Positions 49,020 to 56,869 of a DNA stretch of 64,000 bases are shown piece by piece. The position numbers and the translations under genes are program-made. Position 1 is the first letter of the stretch; every line of letters begins with the position of its first letter. The notes beneath the pieces were generated by a model. It had not been told where the DNA came from and did not search any database. It saw only the letters and a program-made list of their open reading frames with translations. The stretch comes from JBBRCE01 sp038205115 (GTDB lineage: Bacteria; Planctomycetota; Planctomycetia; Pirellulales; JBBRCE01): contig JBBRCE010000003.1 in assembly GCA_038205115.1 (NCBI GenBank), positions 1 to 64,000 of the forward strand, read 5' to 3'.

Positions 49020-50471
49020 ATGGTTGATGAGTTGGCAACGATCGTTTGGCTACGGCACGATTTGCGGGTGGGCGACAATCCGGCGCTGCAGCATGCCATT
49101 CACGCCGGCGGACCGGTCGTTCCGTTATTCGTTCACGCCCCACGCGAACAGCTTCCCTGGCAGCCCGGCGCGGCCAGCAACTGGTGGCTGCATCATTCGC
49201 TGGCGGCGCTGGACGAAAATCTGCAGGCCAAAGGCTCGCGATTAATTGTCCGCCAAGGCGAAACACTAGCCGAACTGCGGCAAGTCGTTCACCAAACCAA
49301 GGCCAATCAGGTCGTTTGGAATCGCTGTCACGAACCGGCGATTGCCGAGCGCGATCAAAAAATTGCCGCCGCGCTGCAAGCCGACGGCTGCCACGTCTCG
49401 ACGTTCGAAGGCAACCTGCTGGTCGATCCCGGCCAACCGCGCACCAAGCAGGGCAAGCCTTTTCAGGTCTTCACGCCGTTTTGGAAATACATCTCCAAAA
49501 TCCTCACAGAAATTCAGCCTCCGCTGCCCACGCCGCGCACGCTAGCCGCGCCAGCCCGTTGGCCGGCCAGCACAAAACTGCCCGAACTCAAATTGCTGCC
49601 GCAGATCGATTGGGCGGCCGGTTTTCGCAAAGCGTGGCAGCCAGGCGAAGTCGGCGCCAAACAGCAGTTGGCCGCGTTCGCCCGGCAGCACGTCGATCAG
49701 TACGACAGCGGCCGCAACCTGCCAGGCCAAGACCTCACCTCGCGGCTATCACCGCATTTGCACTTCGGCGAGATCAGCCCACGTCAAGTTTGGCACACGA
49801 TCATTGAAGGCCAGCACGCCGGGCACCGTGGCATTTCCGAATCGGCCGAAATCTATCTCAAAGAACTTGGCTGGCGCGAATTCGCCCACCATTTGCTAGT
49901 GCACTTTCCGCAAACCACCGACGCGCCGCTGCGTGAAGAGTTCGCCGGCTTCGCCTGGCGCAGCAGTGCGAAGGACTTGCACGCCTGGCAACGCGGGCAA
50001 ACCGGCTATCCGCTGGTGGATGCAGGCATGCGGCAACTCTGGCACACTGGCTGGATGCACAACCGCGTACGCATGATTGTGGCCTCGTTCCTCTGCAAAC
50101 ATCTGCTGTTGCCTTGGCAGGACGGTGCCCGCTGGTTTTGGGATACATTGGTCGATGCCGATCTAGCCAACAACACGCTGGGCTGGCAGTGGACGGCTGG
50201 CTGCGGGGCCGACGCCGCCCCGTATTTTCGCGTGTTCAATCCGATTTCGCAGGCCGCCAAGTTCGATCCCCAAGGCGCGTACATCCGCCGCTGGGTGCCC
50301 GAGATTGCCGCGCTGGCCGACCGCTGGCTCGGCAGTCCGTGGGAAGCGTCCTCCGCCGAACTTCGCGCCGCTAAAATCGAAATCGGCAAAACCTATCCTG
50401 CGCCCATCGTCGATCACGCCGCCGGCCGCACGCGCGCGCTGCAGGCTTGGAAGCAAATGCGCGGCAAATGA
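49020..50471 (+). CDS. phrB: Deoxyribodipyrimidine photolyase (class I)
   Basis: The enzyme splits UV-induced cyclobutane pyrimidine dimers using light and FADH. The 483 residues start TIVWLRHDLRVGDNPALQ (antenna domain), and carry LSPHLHFGEISPRQ, YLKELGWREFAHHLL, TGYPLVDAGMRQLWHTGWMHNRVRM and DADLANNTLGWQWTAGCGADAAPYFRVFNP, the FAD-binding core with the conserved Trp residues for electron transfer. Length and motifs fit bacterial class I CPD photolyases. It starts at the ATG 49020. Confidence 0.95.
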   Translation: MVDELATIVWLRHDLRVGDNPALQHAIHAGGPVVPLFVHAPREQLPWQPGAASNWWLHHSLAALDENLQAKGSRLIVRQGETLAELRQVVHQTKANQVVWNRCHEPAIAERDQKIAAALQADGCHVSTFEGNLLVDPGQPRTKQGKPFQVFTPFWKYISKILTEIQPPLPTPRTLAAPARWPASTKLPELKLLPQIDWAAGFRKAWQPGEVGAKQQLAAFARQHVDQYDSGRNLPGQDLTSRLSPHLHFGEISPRQVWHTIIEGQHAGHRGISESAEIYLKELGWREFAHHLLVHFPQTTDAPLREEFAGFAWRSSAKDLHAWQRGQTGYPLVDAGMRQLWHTGWMHNRVRMIVASFLCKHLLLPWQDGARWFWDTLVDADLANNTLGWQWTAGCGADAAPYFRVFNPISQAAKFDPQGAYIRRWVPEIAALADRWLGSPWEASSAELRAAKIEIGKTYPAPIVDHAAGRTRALQAWKQMRGK

Positions 50472-50611
50472 AAATGAAACCGCCGCCGCGTGTGTTCCAT
50501 TCGTGGCATCTCGCTCGAAGATTTGCCTTGCCCATGGCGCCGATTACGATGGGCGTTATTATTGCAATCATGCCATCATGCCAATTCATCAACCACACTT
50601 CCAAATGACTA

Positions 50612-51229
50612 ATGACTCCATTCGATCCGCACGCATTTGGCGAAGCGCTGGCTCCGCTGCTGTTACGCACCGAGCTCAACTCGCTGGGCTGCGGCGTGCC
50701 CGACGCATCGCTGCGTGAGCAACTCAACCTAGTGACCGTCCGTTCGATTTTCGCAGACCGCGTTGTCGACCGCGAAATGGCTGCGGCTTGCCTGGCCGGC
50801 GTTTGGTTGTTGCACGATTTTCTCGACGAGTCGCACGCCATCAGCCAAACGATCGGAACGCCATCCGGCAGCTTCTGGCACGCCATCATGCATCGCCGCG
50901 AAGGCGACTTCGACAACGCCAAATATTGGTTTCAACGCGTGGGGCAGCATCCGATCTATTCGTCACTCGCCACCGCTGCGCGTGAACTCGACGTCGCAGT
51001 CGGCACGGCGGTAACAACTGCGTCGCCAACAACTGCGTCGCCAACAATCGGGTTGCTACCTGCAAGCGTCACTGCAGCTCACTGGCACCCCGGCAAATTC
51101 GTCGATCGCTGCCAAACGGCCATTCGACAACGCGCAGCAGCCGAAATCGCCGTTTGCCAACACATTCAGCGGCGAGAGTGGGAACTCTTATTCAGCGACT
51201 GTTTTCGCAAGGCGACTGGCGGCGCGTGA
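50612..51229 (+). CDS. Conserved-looking protein, unknown function
   Basis: The 205 residues include CLAGVWLLHDFLDESHAISQTI and GSFWHAIMHRREGDFDNAKYWF, strings with a strong conserved-domain look (His, Glu and Arg placed as in a helical enzyme or binding domain), but I cannot name the family. Residues about 131-148 contain a repeat (TTASP twice) caused by a 15-bp DNA duplication (ACTGCGTCGCCAACA, twice at about 51018-51047), an insert that interrupts the fold. It has no signal peptide. It lies 140 bp downstream of the photolyase gene. Confidence 0.6.
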   Translation: MTPFDPHAFGEALAPLLLRTELNSLGCGVPDASLREQLNLVTVRSIFADRVVDREMAAACLAGVWLLHDFLDESHAISQTIGTPSGSFWHAIMHRREGDFDNAKYWFQRVGQHPIYSSLATAARELDVAVGTAVTTASPTTASPTIGLLPASVTAAHWHPGKFVDRCQTAIRQRAAAEIAVCQHIQRREWELLFSDCFRKATGGA

Positions 51230-51268
51230 CAATCGGCGCGCGGCCACATGCCATCTCGTTGCAAAGCC

Positions 51269-51559
51269 CTAACGAACAGCACTCAAAGGTGCGGTGCCGT
51301 GCAATCGCTTCTCTTGCAGACGCTCGCGTTCGCGACGTTCGTGATGGTAGGCAAGGCCCATAAACGCGGCGCCCAAACCAACCACGGTGCCAATTAGCAG
51401 CACAACCAGAATCACCAGCAGGGTGGGAATTCCGTAAAGTTGGTTGCTGTCGGGATGCAAGTTCATATTGCCCTGAAATCGTATGCCGTAAGCCAGTGCG
51501 GTCAAACCAAGACCAATGAAGGCGCCGGCGGTAATAATTGCTCCACTCAATGCACGCAT
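51269..51559 (-). CDS. Small two-helix membrane protein
   Basis: From the ATG at 51559 the 96 residues have two hydrophobic helices (LSGAIITAGAFIGLGLTALAYGI and IPTLLVILVVLLIGTVVGLGAAFM) joined by a short loop, then a basic tail (HHERRERERLQEKR) that should be cytoplasmic. It lies beside two other minus-strand envelope genes. No family recognised. Confidence 0.6.
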   Translation of the reverse strand: MRALSGAIITAGAFIGLGLTALAYGIRFQGNMNLHPDSNQLYGIPTLLVILVVLLIGTVVGLGAAFMGLAYHHERRERERLQEKRLHGTAPLSAVR

Positions 51560-51652
51560 GAAAATAACTCCCGGCACTGTGGCCGTTTGAAAGTTCGTGA
51601 TGTGTCGCGTCGGAATCGGAAACGTTCTTTTGCCCGGCAATTCTGCGACGCG

Positions 51653-51814
51653 CTAATGTCCAAGCATTCGTAGGCATCCGCTCATGACCATGATGATTCC
51701 GGCAATCACCATCAGCACGCTGCTGCAACCGCAGCCCATGTAAGGGCCATACGGGCCGCGAGGTTGAAAAAATCCGCCGCTTCCCAACAGTGGTCCGTCT
51801 GAGCCAATACTCAT
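51653..51814 (-). CDS. Small Gly/Pro-rich membrane peptide
   Basis: From the ATG at 51814 the 53 residues have a Gly-rich start (DGPLLGSGGFFQPRGPYGPY), two Cys (GCGCSS) and one short membrane helix (LMVIAGIIMVMSGCL). An in-frame ATG at 51856 would add 14 residues. It may be a small envelope protein. No family recognised. Confidence 0.5.
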   Translation of the reverse strand: MSIGSDGPLLGSGGFFQPRGPYGPYMGCGCSSVLMVIAGIIMVMSGCLRMLGH

Positions 51815-51880
51815 CAGATACTCCTCAAAAGGTGAAAACACATCAAACGTTGCCACGCAATATTAAACATCGCAGGCCAC

Positions 51881-52699
51881 TTACTTGGCCCCCGGTGCAA
51901 TTCGACCTTTTCTCAACGCCTCTTCGGCCGCATTGGCCGCGGGCACCCACTCTTTAATTTGAGCAATCCTCCGCGCATCGCTGGGATGATCCGAAAGTAT
52001 CTCCGGTAAATGGCCGCGGCTGCCCGATTGGCTCTCCATCTTCTGCCAAAACTTCAACGCCTCTTCCGGCCGATAGCCGGCGAATGTCATCAGAAAAACA
52101 CCAATATGATCCGCTTCACTTTCCTGCTGCCGATCGTAAGCCAGCGACGTAAATCCCCGGTTGCCGGCTCGTTCGCGGGCAACGCGTTCGCTAGAATGAT
52201 GAGCCAGCGCGTGGGCAATCTCGTGCGCCATCACGGCCGCTAGTTGATCGTCGTTATCGACCATCTTGAGCAAACCCGCAAACACGGCAATCTTGCCGCC
52301 CGGCAGGCAAAACGCGTTCACCTGATCGGTCTTAATCACCGCATATTCCCACTCCAGAGCGCCGGCTTTAACGTCTAAGTTGATTTCTTTCATCAACGGG
52401 CGAATTTCTATCACCTTGGCAATCTTCTGCCCGACCTTCGTCACGCGATCGACCTGCGCGCCACTGCGTGCGACGTCGCCTTGCGAAAGCACCTGCTGAT
52501 AAGCCTCGCGGCCGATCTTCAGTTCCTGCTGTGGCGTCAAGGCCAATGGCTGCTCGCGATGTCCTGGTCCATTGCCCCCGGCAACCGGCGCACTCGACGG
52601 ACCCGACCCGCCCGAACAGCCGGTGGCAAACAGCGCACCAATCAGCAACAGCGCATAGGGGAATCGATTGACGCGAAACGAACCAGAGTGGAGCAGCAT
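51881..52699 (-). CDS. M48 family metalloprotease lipoprotein
   Basis: The 272-residue protein has a lipoprotein signal with lipobox LFATGC, so it is probably anchored to a membrane on the periplasmic side. The M48 zinc site is VMAHEIAHALAHHSS (HExxH), with the third ligand Glu in QESEADHIGVFLM about 55 residues on. NAFCLPGGKIAVFAGLL and LSDHPSDARRI are typical of the BepA/LoiP-type group that clears misfolded outer-membrane proteins. It stands at the end of a minus-strand run of small membrane proteins. Confidence 0.9.
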   Translation of the reverse strand: MLLHSGSFRVNRFPYALLLIGALFATGCSGGSGPSSAPVAGGNGPGHREQPLALTPQQELKIGREAYQQVLSQGDVARSGAQVDRVTKVGQKIAKVIEIRPLMKEINLDVKAGALEWEYAVIKTDQVNAFCLPGGKIAVFAGLLKMVDNDDQLAAVMAHEIAHALAHHSSERVARERAGNRGFTSLAYDRQQESEADHIGVFLMTFAGYRPEEALKFWQKMESQSGSRGHLPEILSDHPSDARRIAQIKEWVPAANAAEEALRKGRIAPGAK

Positions 52700-52848
52700 G
52701 GACCTAATCCAAAACGAGAAAGCCAGTGGTCAGTCCATTAAAAGACGCCTAAGCGGAACTCGGCCCGACCTATGCAACCCGCATGCCGTGCGACGTGTCC
52801 GCAATCTCTGCTGCTCAACCGGGTTGCCGTGCGTGTTCGCCAGTCGTC

Positions 52849-53712
52849 TTACTGAAAAATCCAGCAGTGCGGCAGCAGTCGTTTTAGTTCGGCCACCGCG
52901 GCAGCCGAAGCCTTCGCGCCGGCAATATCCAAGTAACTCAGTTCCCGATGGCATTGCAAACGCAGCAGACCTTTGTCGCTGACTTGCGTATCTTTCAGGT
53001 CAAGTTGCTGCAGCTTCGCCAGTGACTCAATATGTATCAGGCCAGCGTCCGTAATGTCAACGTTCTTCAAACTGAGGTGGGAGAGTTGAGTGAATCGACC
53101 GACGACCACTAAACTCTCGTCAGTAATGCGAGTTTGGCCGATCGAAAGCTGCTCAAGAACGGGCAGGTCGTGGAGATTAGCGATGCCCACATCGCCGATG
53201 TTCGTTTCCGAAAGATCGAGTACGCGCAGATGTTTCAACGACTCCAACTTCAGCAACCGCTCGTCGACGAAGTGGCACTCGCGCAGCGAAAGGTCCTCCA
53301 GGCAAGTCAGCGATTGTATGCAGTTCATGGCCTGCTCATCAATTGGAAGCGGTTCCAGCGACAGTTGCCGTAATTGCGGAAAATTTCGTAGCACCTCAAA
53401 TCCTTCCGCAGAAACGGCCGCTTTCGAAAGGCGTAAATGCTCGACCTTCAGAAAATATTCCGCCGGCATGTAGGGCAGCACACGCTGCTCAAGCCAGGTC
53501 AGATTGTTCGGCTGCTCGCCAAATTCGAGGTGTACACCCATTTTTTCCAGCCGCGCCGCGGCAGCGCGCTGACGCTCCTGAGTTTGGACGGCAATCGTTG
53601 CCGCGATTGCCGCCACGATGCCCAGTATCAAAAACACCGCGATGATGCGATTCGTGGCCCGAACCAGCCAATGAGAACTGCTGGCGTTCAACATTCGGTT
53701 GCCCCAAACCAT
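52849..53712 (-). CDS. Membrane-anchored leucine-rich repeat protein
   Basis: From the ATG at 53712 (287 residues; 53694 also possible) one membrane helix (RIIAVFLILGIVAAIAATIAV, about 20-42) precedes a coiled stretch and then about eight LRRs of 23-25 residues (VEHLRLSKAAVSAEGFEVL, LEDLSLRECHFVDERLL, LRVLDLSETNIGDVGIANL, LSHLSLKNVDITDAGLIHI, LQQLDLKDTQVSDKGLL). The repeats resemble the cysteine-containing/RNI-like type frequent in planctomycetes. It likely binds protein or glycan ligands in the periplasm. Confidence 0.8.
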   Translation of the reverse strand: MVWGNRMLNASSSHWLVRATNRIIAVFLILGIVAAIAATIAVQTQERQRAAAARLEKMGVHLEFGEQPNNLTWLEQRVLPYMPAEYFLKVEHLRLSKAAVSAEGFEVLRNFPQLRQLSLEPLPIDEQAMNCIQSLTCLEDLSLRECHFVDERLLKLESLKHLRVLDLSETNIGDVGIANLHDLPVLEQLSIGQTRITDESLVVVGRFTQLSHLSLKNVDITDAGLIHIESLAKLQQLDLKDTQVSDKGLLRLQCHRELSYLDIAGAKASAAAVAELKRLLPHCWIFQ

Positions 53713-54053
53713 AAATTTTCCTGCATTCCAGTTCCAAAGCCAGAATTGATCGCATTTGCCACTCATTTCAGGCGCAGCGATTTGCCGTGCTGCGATCGCG
53801 CTCCGCGGCCGAACGTCATTGAAACGCAAGTCCTCACCAGAAAGCAATCAAATTCCGCCGTGCGAGGTTGAACCAGCGACAATCGCCATGTCGGCACGGA
53901 TTCGTTTGATACACACGATGTCCAAACCTGCTCGTTAGGCGGCGGTGGGTAGCGTTAAATCCTGGCTCGAACTCGCCTCGCCTCTTAGCCGGCGAAAACA
54001 CGCGATGCTGCGTGATGATCTCGGCTCCCCGATTTGCGAACTGCTGACGACGG
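53713..54053. other. Intergenic region, no gene supported
   Basis: About 340 bp lie between the LRR gene and the ADP-ribosylglycohydrolase gene, both on the minus strand. A frame extends upstream of the LRR start but is not protein-like. I see no terminator or promoter of note. Confidence 0.4.
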
Positions 54054-54992
54054 TCATCCAGCGAGTTGTTTTCGCTCATCAAGCTTGCCAGCCAACGCTC
54101 GGATTCTTTCGCACTGTTCAAGCTGAGCGAGCTTGTCGGCCGGCAGTTGCGTTGCGCCATTTTTCGCTCCCCAAACACCGCCGGCCATCGCGGCCAGCGT
54201 ATCGACATCGCCACCACAGCCGACCGTAAATTGCAGCAACTCTGCGAACGAGCTGTGCAAAAATCGCGCGGCGATATAGATGGCGGTCACGCACGACTCG
54301 CTAGCCGCAATGCCGTTACCGAGTTGCCGCCTCACCTCCGGCGGCGGCACTTCAGCCGTCGCCGCCAACCAGTTCGCGGCAATCTCAATTCGCTGCGAAA
54401 ATGGCTGCAATCGACAATGCGTCGCAGCCTCACGAAAAATCTCGATCGCCGGCCGACCTTGTGCCGCCAGACCGGTGGCCGCTGCCACCAGCACGGCACC
54501 CTCGATGGCCAGCGGATGCGCGTGCGTCACGCTGGCCGACAGTCGCGCCGCGGCCACGGGACTTTCGACATTCTCGGCAAAATAAACTCCAATCACCGGC
54601 ACCCGCATCGCGCCGCCGTTGCCGAACGAACCTTCAGGGTAGACGGATCGATTGGCTACGCGCCAGTCTTGCCCGCGGCCGATTCGCCTGAGCAGCTTGG
54701 CCGCCGCCGGCCCGTAGCCGCGACTCCAGCGATAACTGCCGGCGAAGCGGGCCGCCAAATCGTCGGCATCGAGCGTTCCGCCAACGAGCGTTTTTGCAGC
54801 GATTAGCGATTCGGCAATGTCCAGCGCCATTTGCGTATCGTCGGTCCAGCGCATCTCGCCTTGTCTGGTCCGACCGATGATCCGCCACAGCAACCGCTCG
54901 ACCGGCCCGCCCTCGTACGGCGCGCCCATCGCATCGCCCAGCGCCAGCCCGAGCAAGCAACCTTCGAACGCGTCCAACCGAGTCTCATTCAT
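54054..54992 (-). CDS. ADP-ribosylglycohydrolase family protein
   Basis: These enzymes remove ADP-ribose from proteins or small molecules using two magnesium ions. From the ATG at 54992 the 312 residues show the metal motifs: GLALGDAMGAPYEG at the start, WTDDTQMALDIAESL, GSFGNGGAMRVPVIG, THAHPLAIEGAVLVA and GGDVDTLAAMAGGVWGA near the end. These give the Thr-Asp-Asp and Asp-x-Asp-Thr ligands. It is a full single-domain DraG-type protein. The substrate cannot be told. Neighbours give no partner such as a transferase. Confidence 0.9.
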   Translation of the reverse strand: MNETRLDAFEGCLLGLALGDAMGAPYEGGPVERLLWRIIGRTRQGEMRWTDDTQMALDIAESLIAAKTLVGGTLDADDLAARFAGSYRWSRGYGPAAAKLLRRIGRGQDWRVANRSVYPEGSFGNGGAMRVPVIGVYFAENVESPVAAARLSASVTHAHPLAIEGAVLVAAATGLAAQGRPAIEIFREAATHCRLQPFSQRIEIAANWLAATAEVPPPEVRRQLGNGIAASESCVTAIYIAARFLHSSFAELLQFTVGCGGDVDTLAAMAGGVWGAKNGATQLPADKLAQLEQCERIRALAGKLDERKQLAG

Positions 54993-55174
54993 GCATCGAA
55001 TTCCCGTAGAGCGGCAAAGCGGCGGCGCGAAACCTTCCGGTGGACTCATGAAAAAATCCTCAGATCCGGCTTACGCTAAACCATTCGGCAACTTCGTTCA
55101 TTTTCAACCAAGGCGAGACACGTCCTGTCAGGAATCAAGCAGAATGCCCCCTGTTCTCCGCAGGGCAGAAAATA

Positions 55175-55669
55175 TCAGTCGTTCGCTTCGGATAAATACA
55201 CGGCCCCACTCAGATGTTCCATGTCTGCAATGTTTCCGAGCGGCCGATTTGCGGGATCAAACATCCATAGATCGACATAGTGGGCGTGTGAACCGAAGCG
55301 TATCACAACATGAGCGGGAAGACCGCGTTGATCTCCAACCACCCACGGGTAATGTCCATCTGCAGCCAGCAGTTTGTGAAGTTTCGCAGTCGCCGGATAA
55401 TTGCCTCGGTCGCGATCAAACGTGAGCCATGCTTCGTGTGGCGGCTGCCGAGAATGACTTAGAATTGCCTTCGCTTCCTGCTCTAAAACGCCTGCGCCTC
55501 CCGCTTTTTTGATGGCGATTTCGGCTTGCTCCTTCAACTCCGCATGCGGTCGCGGACTGCCTTCAATGCTGGACACAAGAAGTCGAAAGGCAATTACTGC
55601 CAGCATCACCACGATTAGCGGGATGAGCAGGATGAGCAACAGGATCATCAAGAGGCGAGACCGCTTCAT
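55175..55669 (-). CDS. Small membrane-anchored protein, unknown function
   Basis: From the ATG at 55669 the 164 residues begin with a strong membrane helix (LLMILLLILLIPLIVVMLAVIAFRLLV), then a soluble domain with HEAWLTFDRDRGNYPATAKLHKLLAADGHYPWVV and a C-terminal VIRFGSHAHYVDLWMFDP. It resembles small periplasmic domains of unknown role. The frame upstream of 55669 is not protein-like. Confidence 0.55.
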   Translation of the reverse strand: MKRSRLLMILLLILLIPLIVVMLAVIAFRLLVSSIEGSPRPHAELKEQAEIAIKKAGGAGVLEQEAKAILSHSRQPPHEAWLTFDRDRGNYPATAKLHKLLAADGHYPWVVGDQRGLPAHVVIRFGSHAHYVDLWMFDPANRPLGNIADMEHLSGAVYLSEAND

Positions 55670-55970
55670 ACCGAGTCGATGCAAAAAAACAACTTGACCA
55701 GTTCGCATTTTAAACCCGGAAACGGAATTGCCTGCTTCCAGACGGCGTGAAAAGTGGTGTCTTGCGAGCATCCCCCGCCGGCGCCTCCATCGGTTATTTC
55801 AACGGCGGTGCCGCCGAACGGGGAAAGGCACTGGCTGCGAGCGACGATGAGCAGCAATTGTAGCCTGCCGTGGTCCGAGGCGTAGCAGTTTCTGATGGAG
55901 TGTCTCGCCATATCGCGACCACTCAAATGAATGTAACGGGAAACGCGTGAACCGTGCGGTGGCAACGCCG

Positions 55971-55999
55971 TTGACTTTTGAGCTGCAATATAGTATACT
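55971..55999 (+). promoter_or_regulatory. Near-consensus orphan promoter
   Basis: TTGACT (55971-55976, five of six) and TATACT (55994-55999, five of six) are separated by exactly 17 bp. It points rightward, away from the nearest gene on the left, and no plus-strand gene follows until csrA at 60949. It directly precedes a foldable, gene-free sequence, so it may drive a small RNA. Confidence 0.7.
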
Positions 56000-56005
56000 A
56001 ACGTA

Positions 56006-56205
56006 CATATATCTCGCGGGCGGAAACTCTGCCCAATGCGGGACAACGGATTTGAGGCCAACCCAGGGCTCTGACAACTCAGCGTGCACACGCAGGTGAT
56101 GACACCCGCAGGAAAATCCAGTTTGCAAGCTCAGGCAAGTTGCTTGAGAAACGAAGCACGGCGAACGAGATTTTCCGTCGGCAAAAACGCCTGCGGCTGC
56201 ATGAG
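56006..56205 (+). ncRNA. Candidate small RNA downstream of the orphan promoter
   Basis: Starting about 7 nt after the -10 box, the sequence contains nested complements and no gene. GGAAAATC (about 56111-56118) pairs exactly with GATTTTCC (about 56170-56177), extended across a bulge by CCGCA with TGCGG (about 56192). Inside it, GTTT...CTCAGGC-AAGTT-GCTTGAG...AAAC forms an imperfect hairpin. Upstream, GGGC/GCCC and GCGT/ACGC hairpins are possible, and GGA occurs four times. I checked for 6S, RNase P RNA and tmRNA landmarks and found none. The 3' end is unclear; no T-run terminator is seen soon after. Confidence 0.4.
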
Positions 56206-56869
56206 ACTGGTGGCAAGGGATGTCGCGTGGATGGTTTGCGAGACAAAAGTAGGTTCGCCGGTGCGCTGGCGAATCGAAAACGAACCGACGCGCGGCCGCA
56301 ATAATTAGCTGAATCCCCGTTGAAGTTCTTTGACAATTCGAACGGCGGTCGCCTGCGCCCAAGCAGCCTGGCAACCGCTCACACACTCCGATTTGCGAAC
56401 ATGCTGTTCGGCGCGCGGCGTTTGATGTTGCGCGCCGACGGCAGGACGTTCGCAGTTTTGCGCTGTCGTAGCCGACGCAGCTTGCGTCGGCGGATTGAAC
56501 GGTTTGCGCTGAGTCAGCAAATGGTTTCAGTGCGCGATGATGGCAATCAGCGGCGGTCGAGCCCAAACTCAGCCGACGCTGGCAACGTCGCCCACGGCAG
56601 AGCCTCACGGCAGCACACGCGGCGAAATGCGAAATCGCGAATCGGAGTGACGAACCTGCGGTCCGCGCTGAAAGAGCCGAAAATCCACGGGCGGCAGGCG
56701 AACTGTCCTCACTGTCCACTGCGTTTTTTGCACCACGGCGCGATGGCAAACTCTGTCCCCAGAAGATGTTAGCTCCCAGAGTTTGTCGAATCGCTAAAAA
56801 AAATCGCGGCGGGTGCAACGAGCGAAGTTTTGCGCGGCGACGGTTCAATGTTGCCGTCCCTGACGCGAA
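56206..56869. other. Gene-free region with a 9-bp perfect hairpin
   Basis: This stretch, like 55670-55970, holds no gene I can support. The minus frame 55799-56848 is long but has Cys/Arg/Ser-rich shadow composition and no start signal. At 56471-56491, GCCGACGCA-GCT-TGCGTCGGC forms a perfect 9-bp hairpin of the REP-like kind. Confidence 0.45.

Noticed and set aside
56006..56205. 6S RNA, RNase P RNA or tmRNA
   Set aside because: Characteristic conserved segments of each were sought and not found; left as an unclassified candidate.
55799..56848. 349-residue minus-strand frame in the gene-free region
   Set aside because: Cys/Arg/Ser-rich without domains or a start signal, and it covers the orphan promoter and foldable region.
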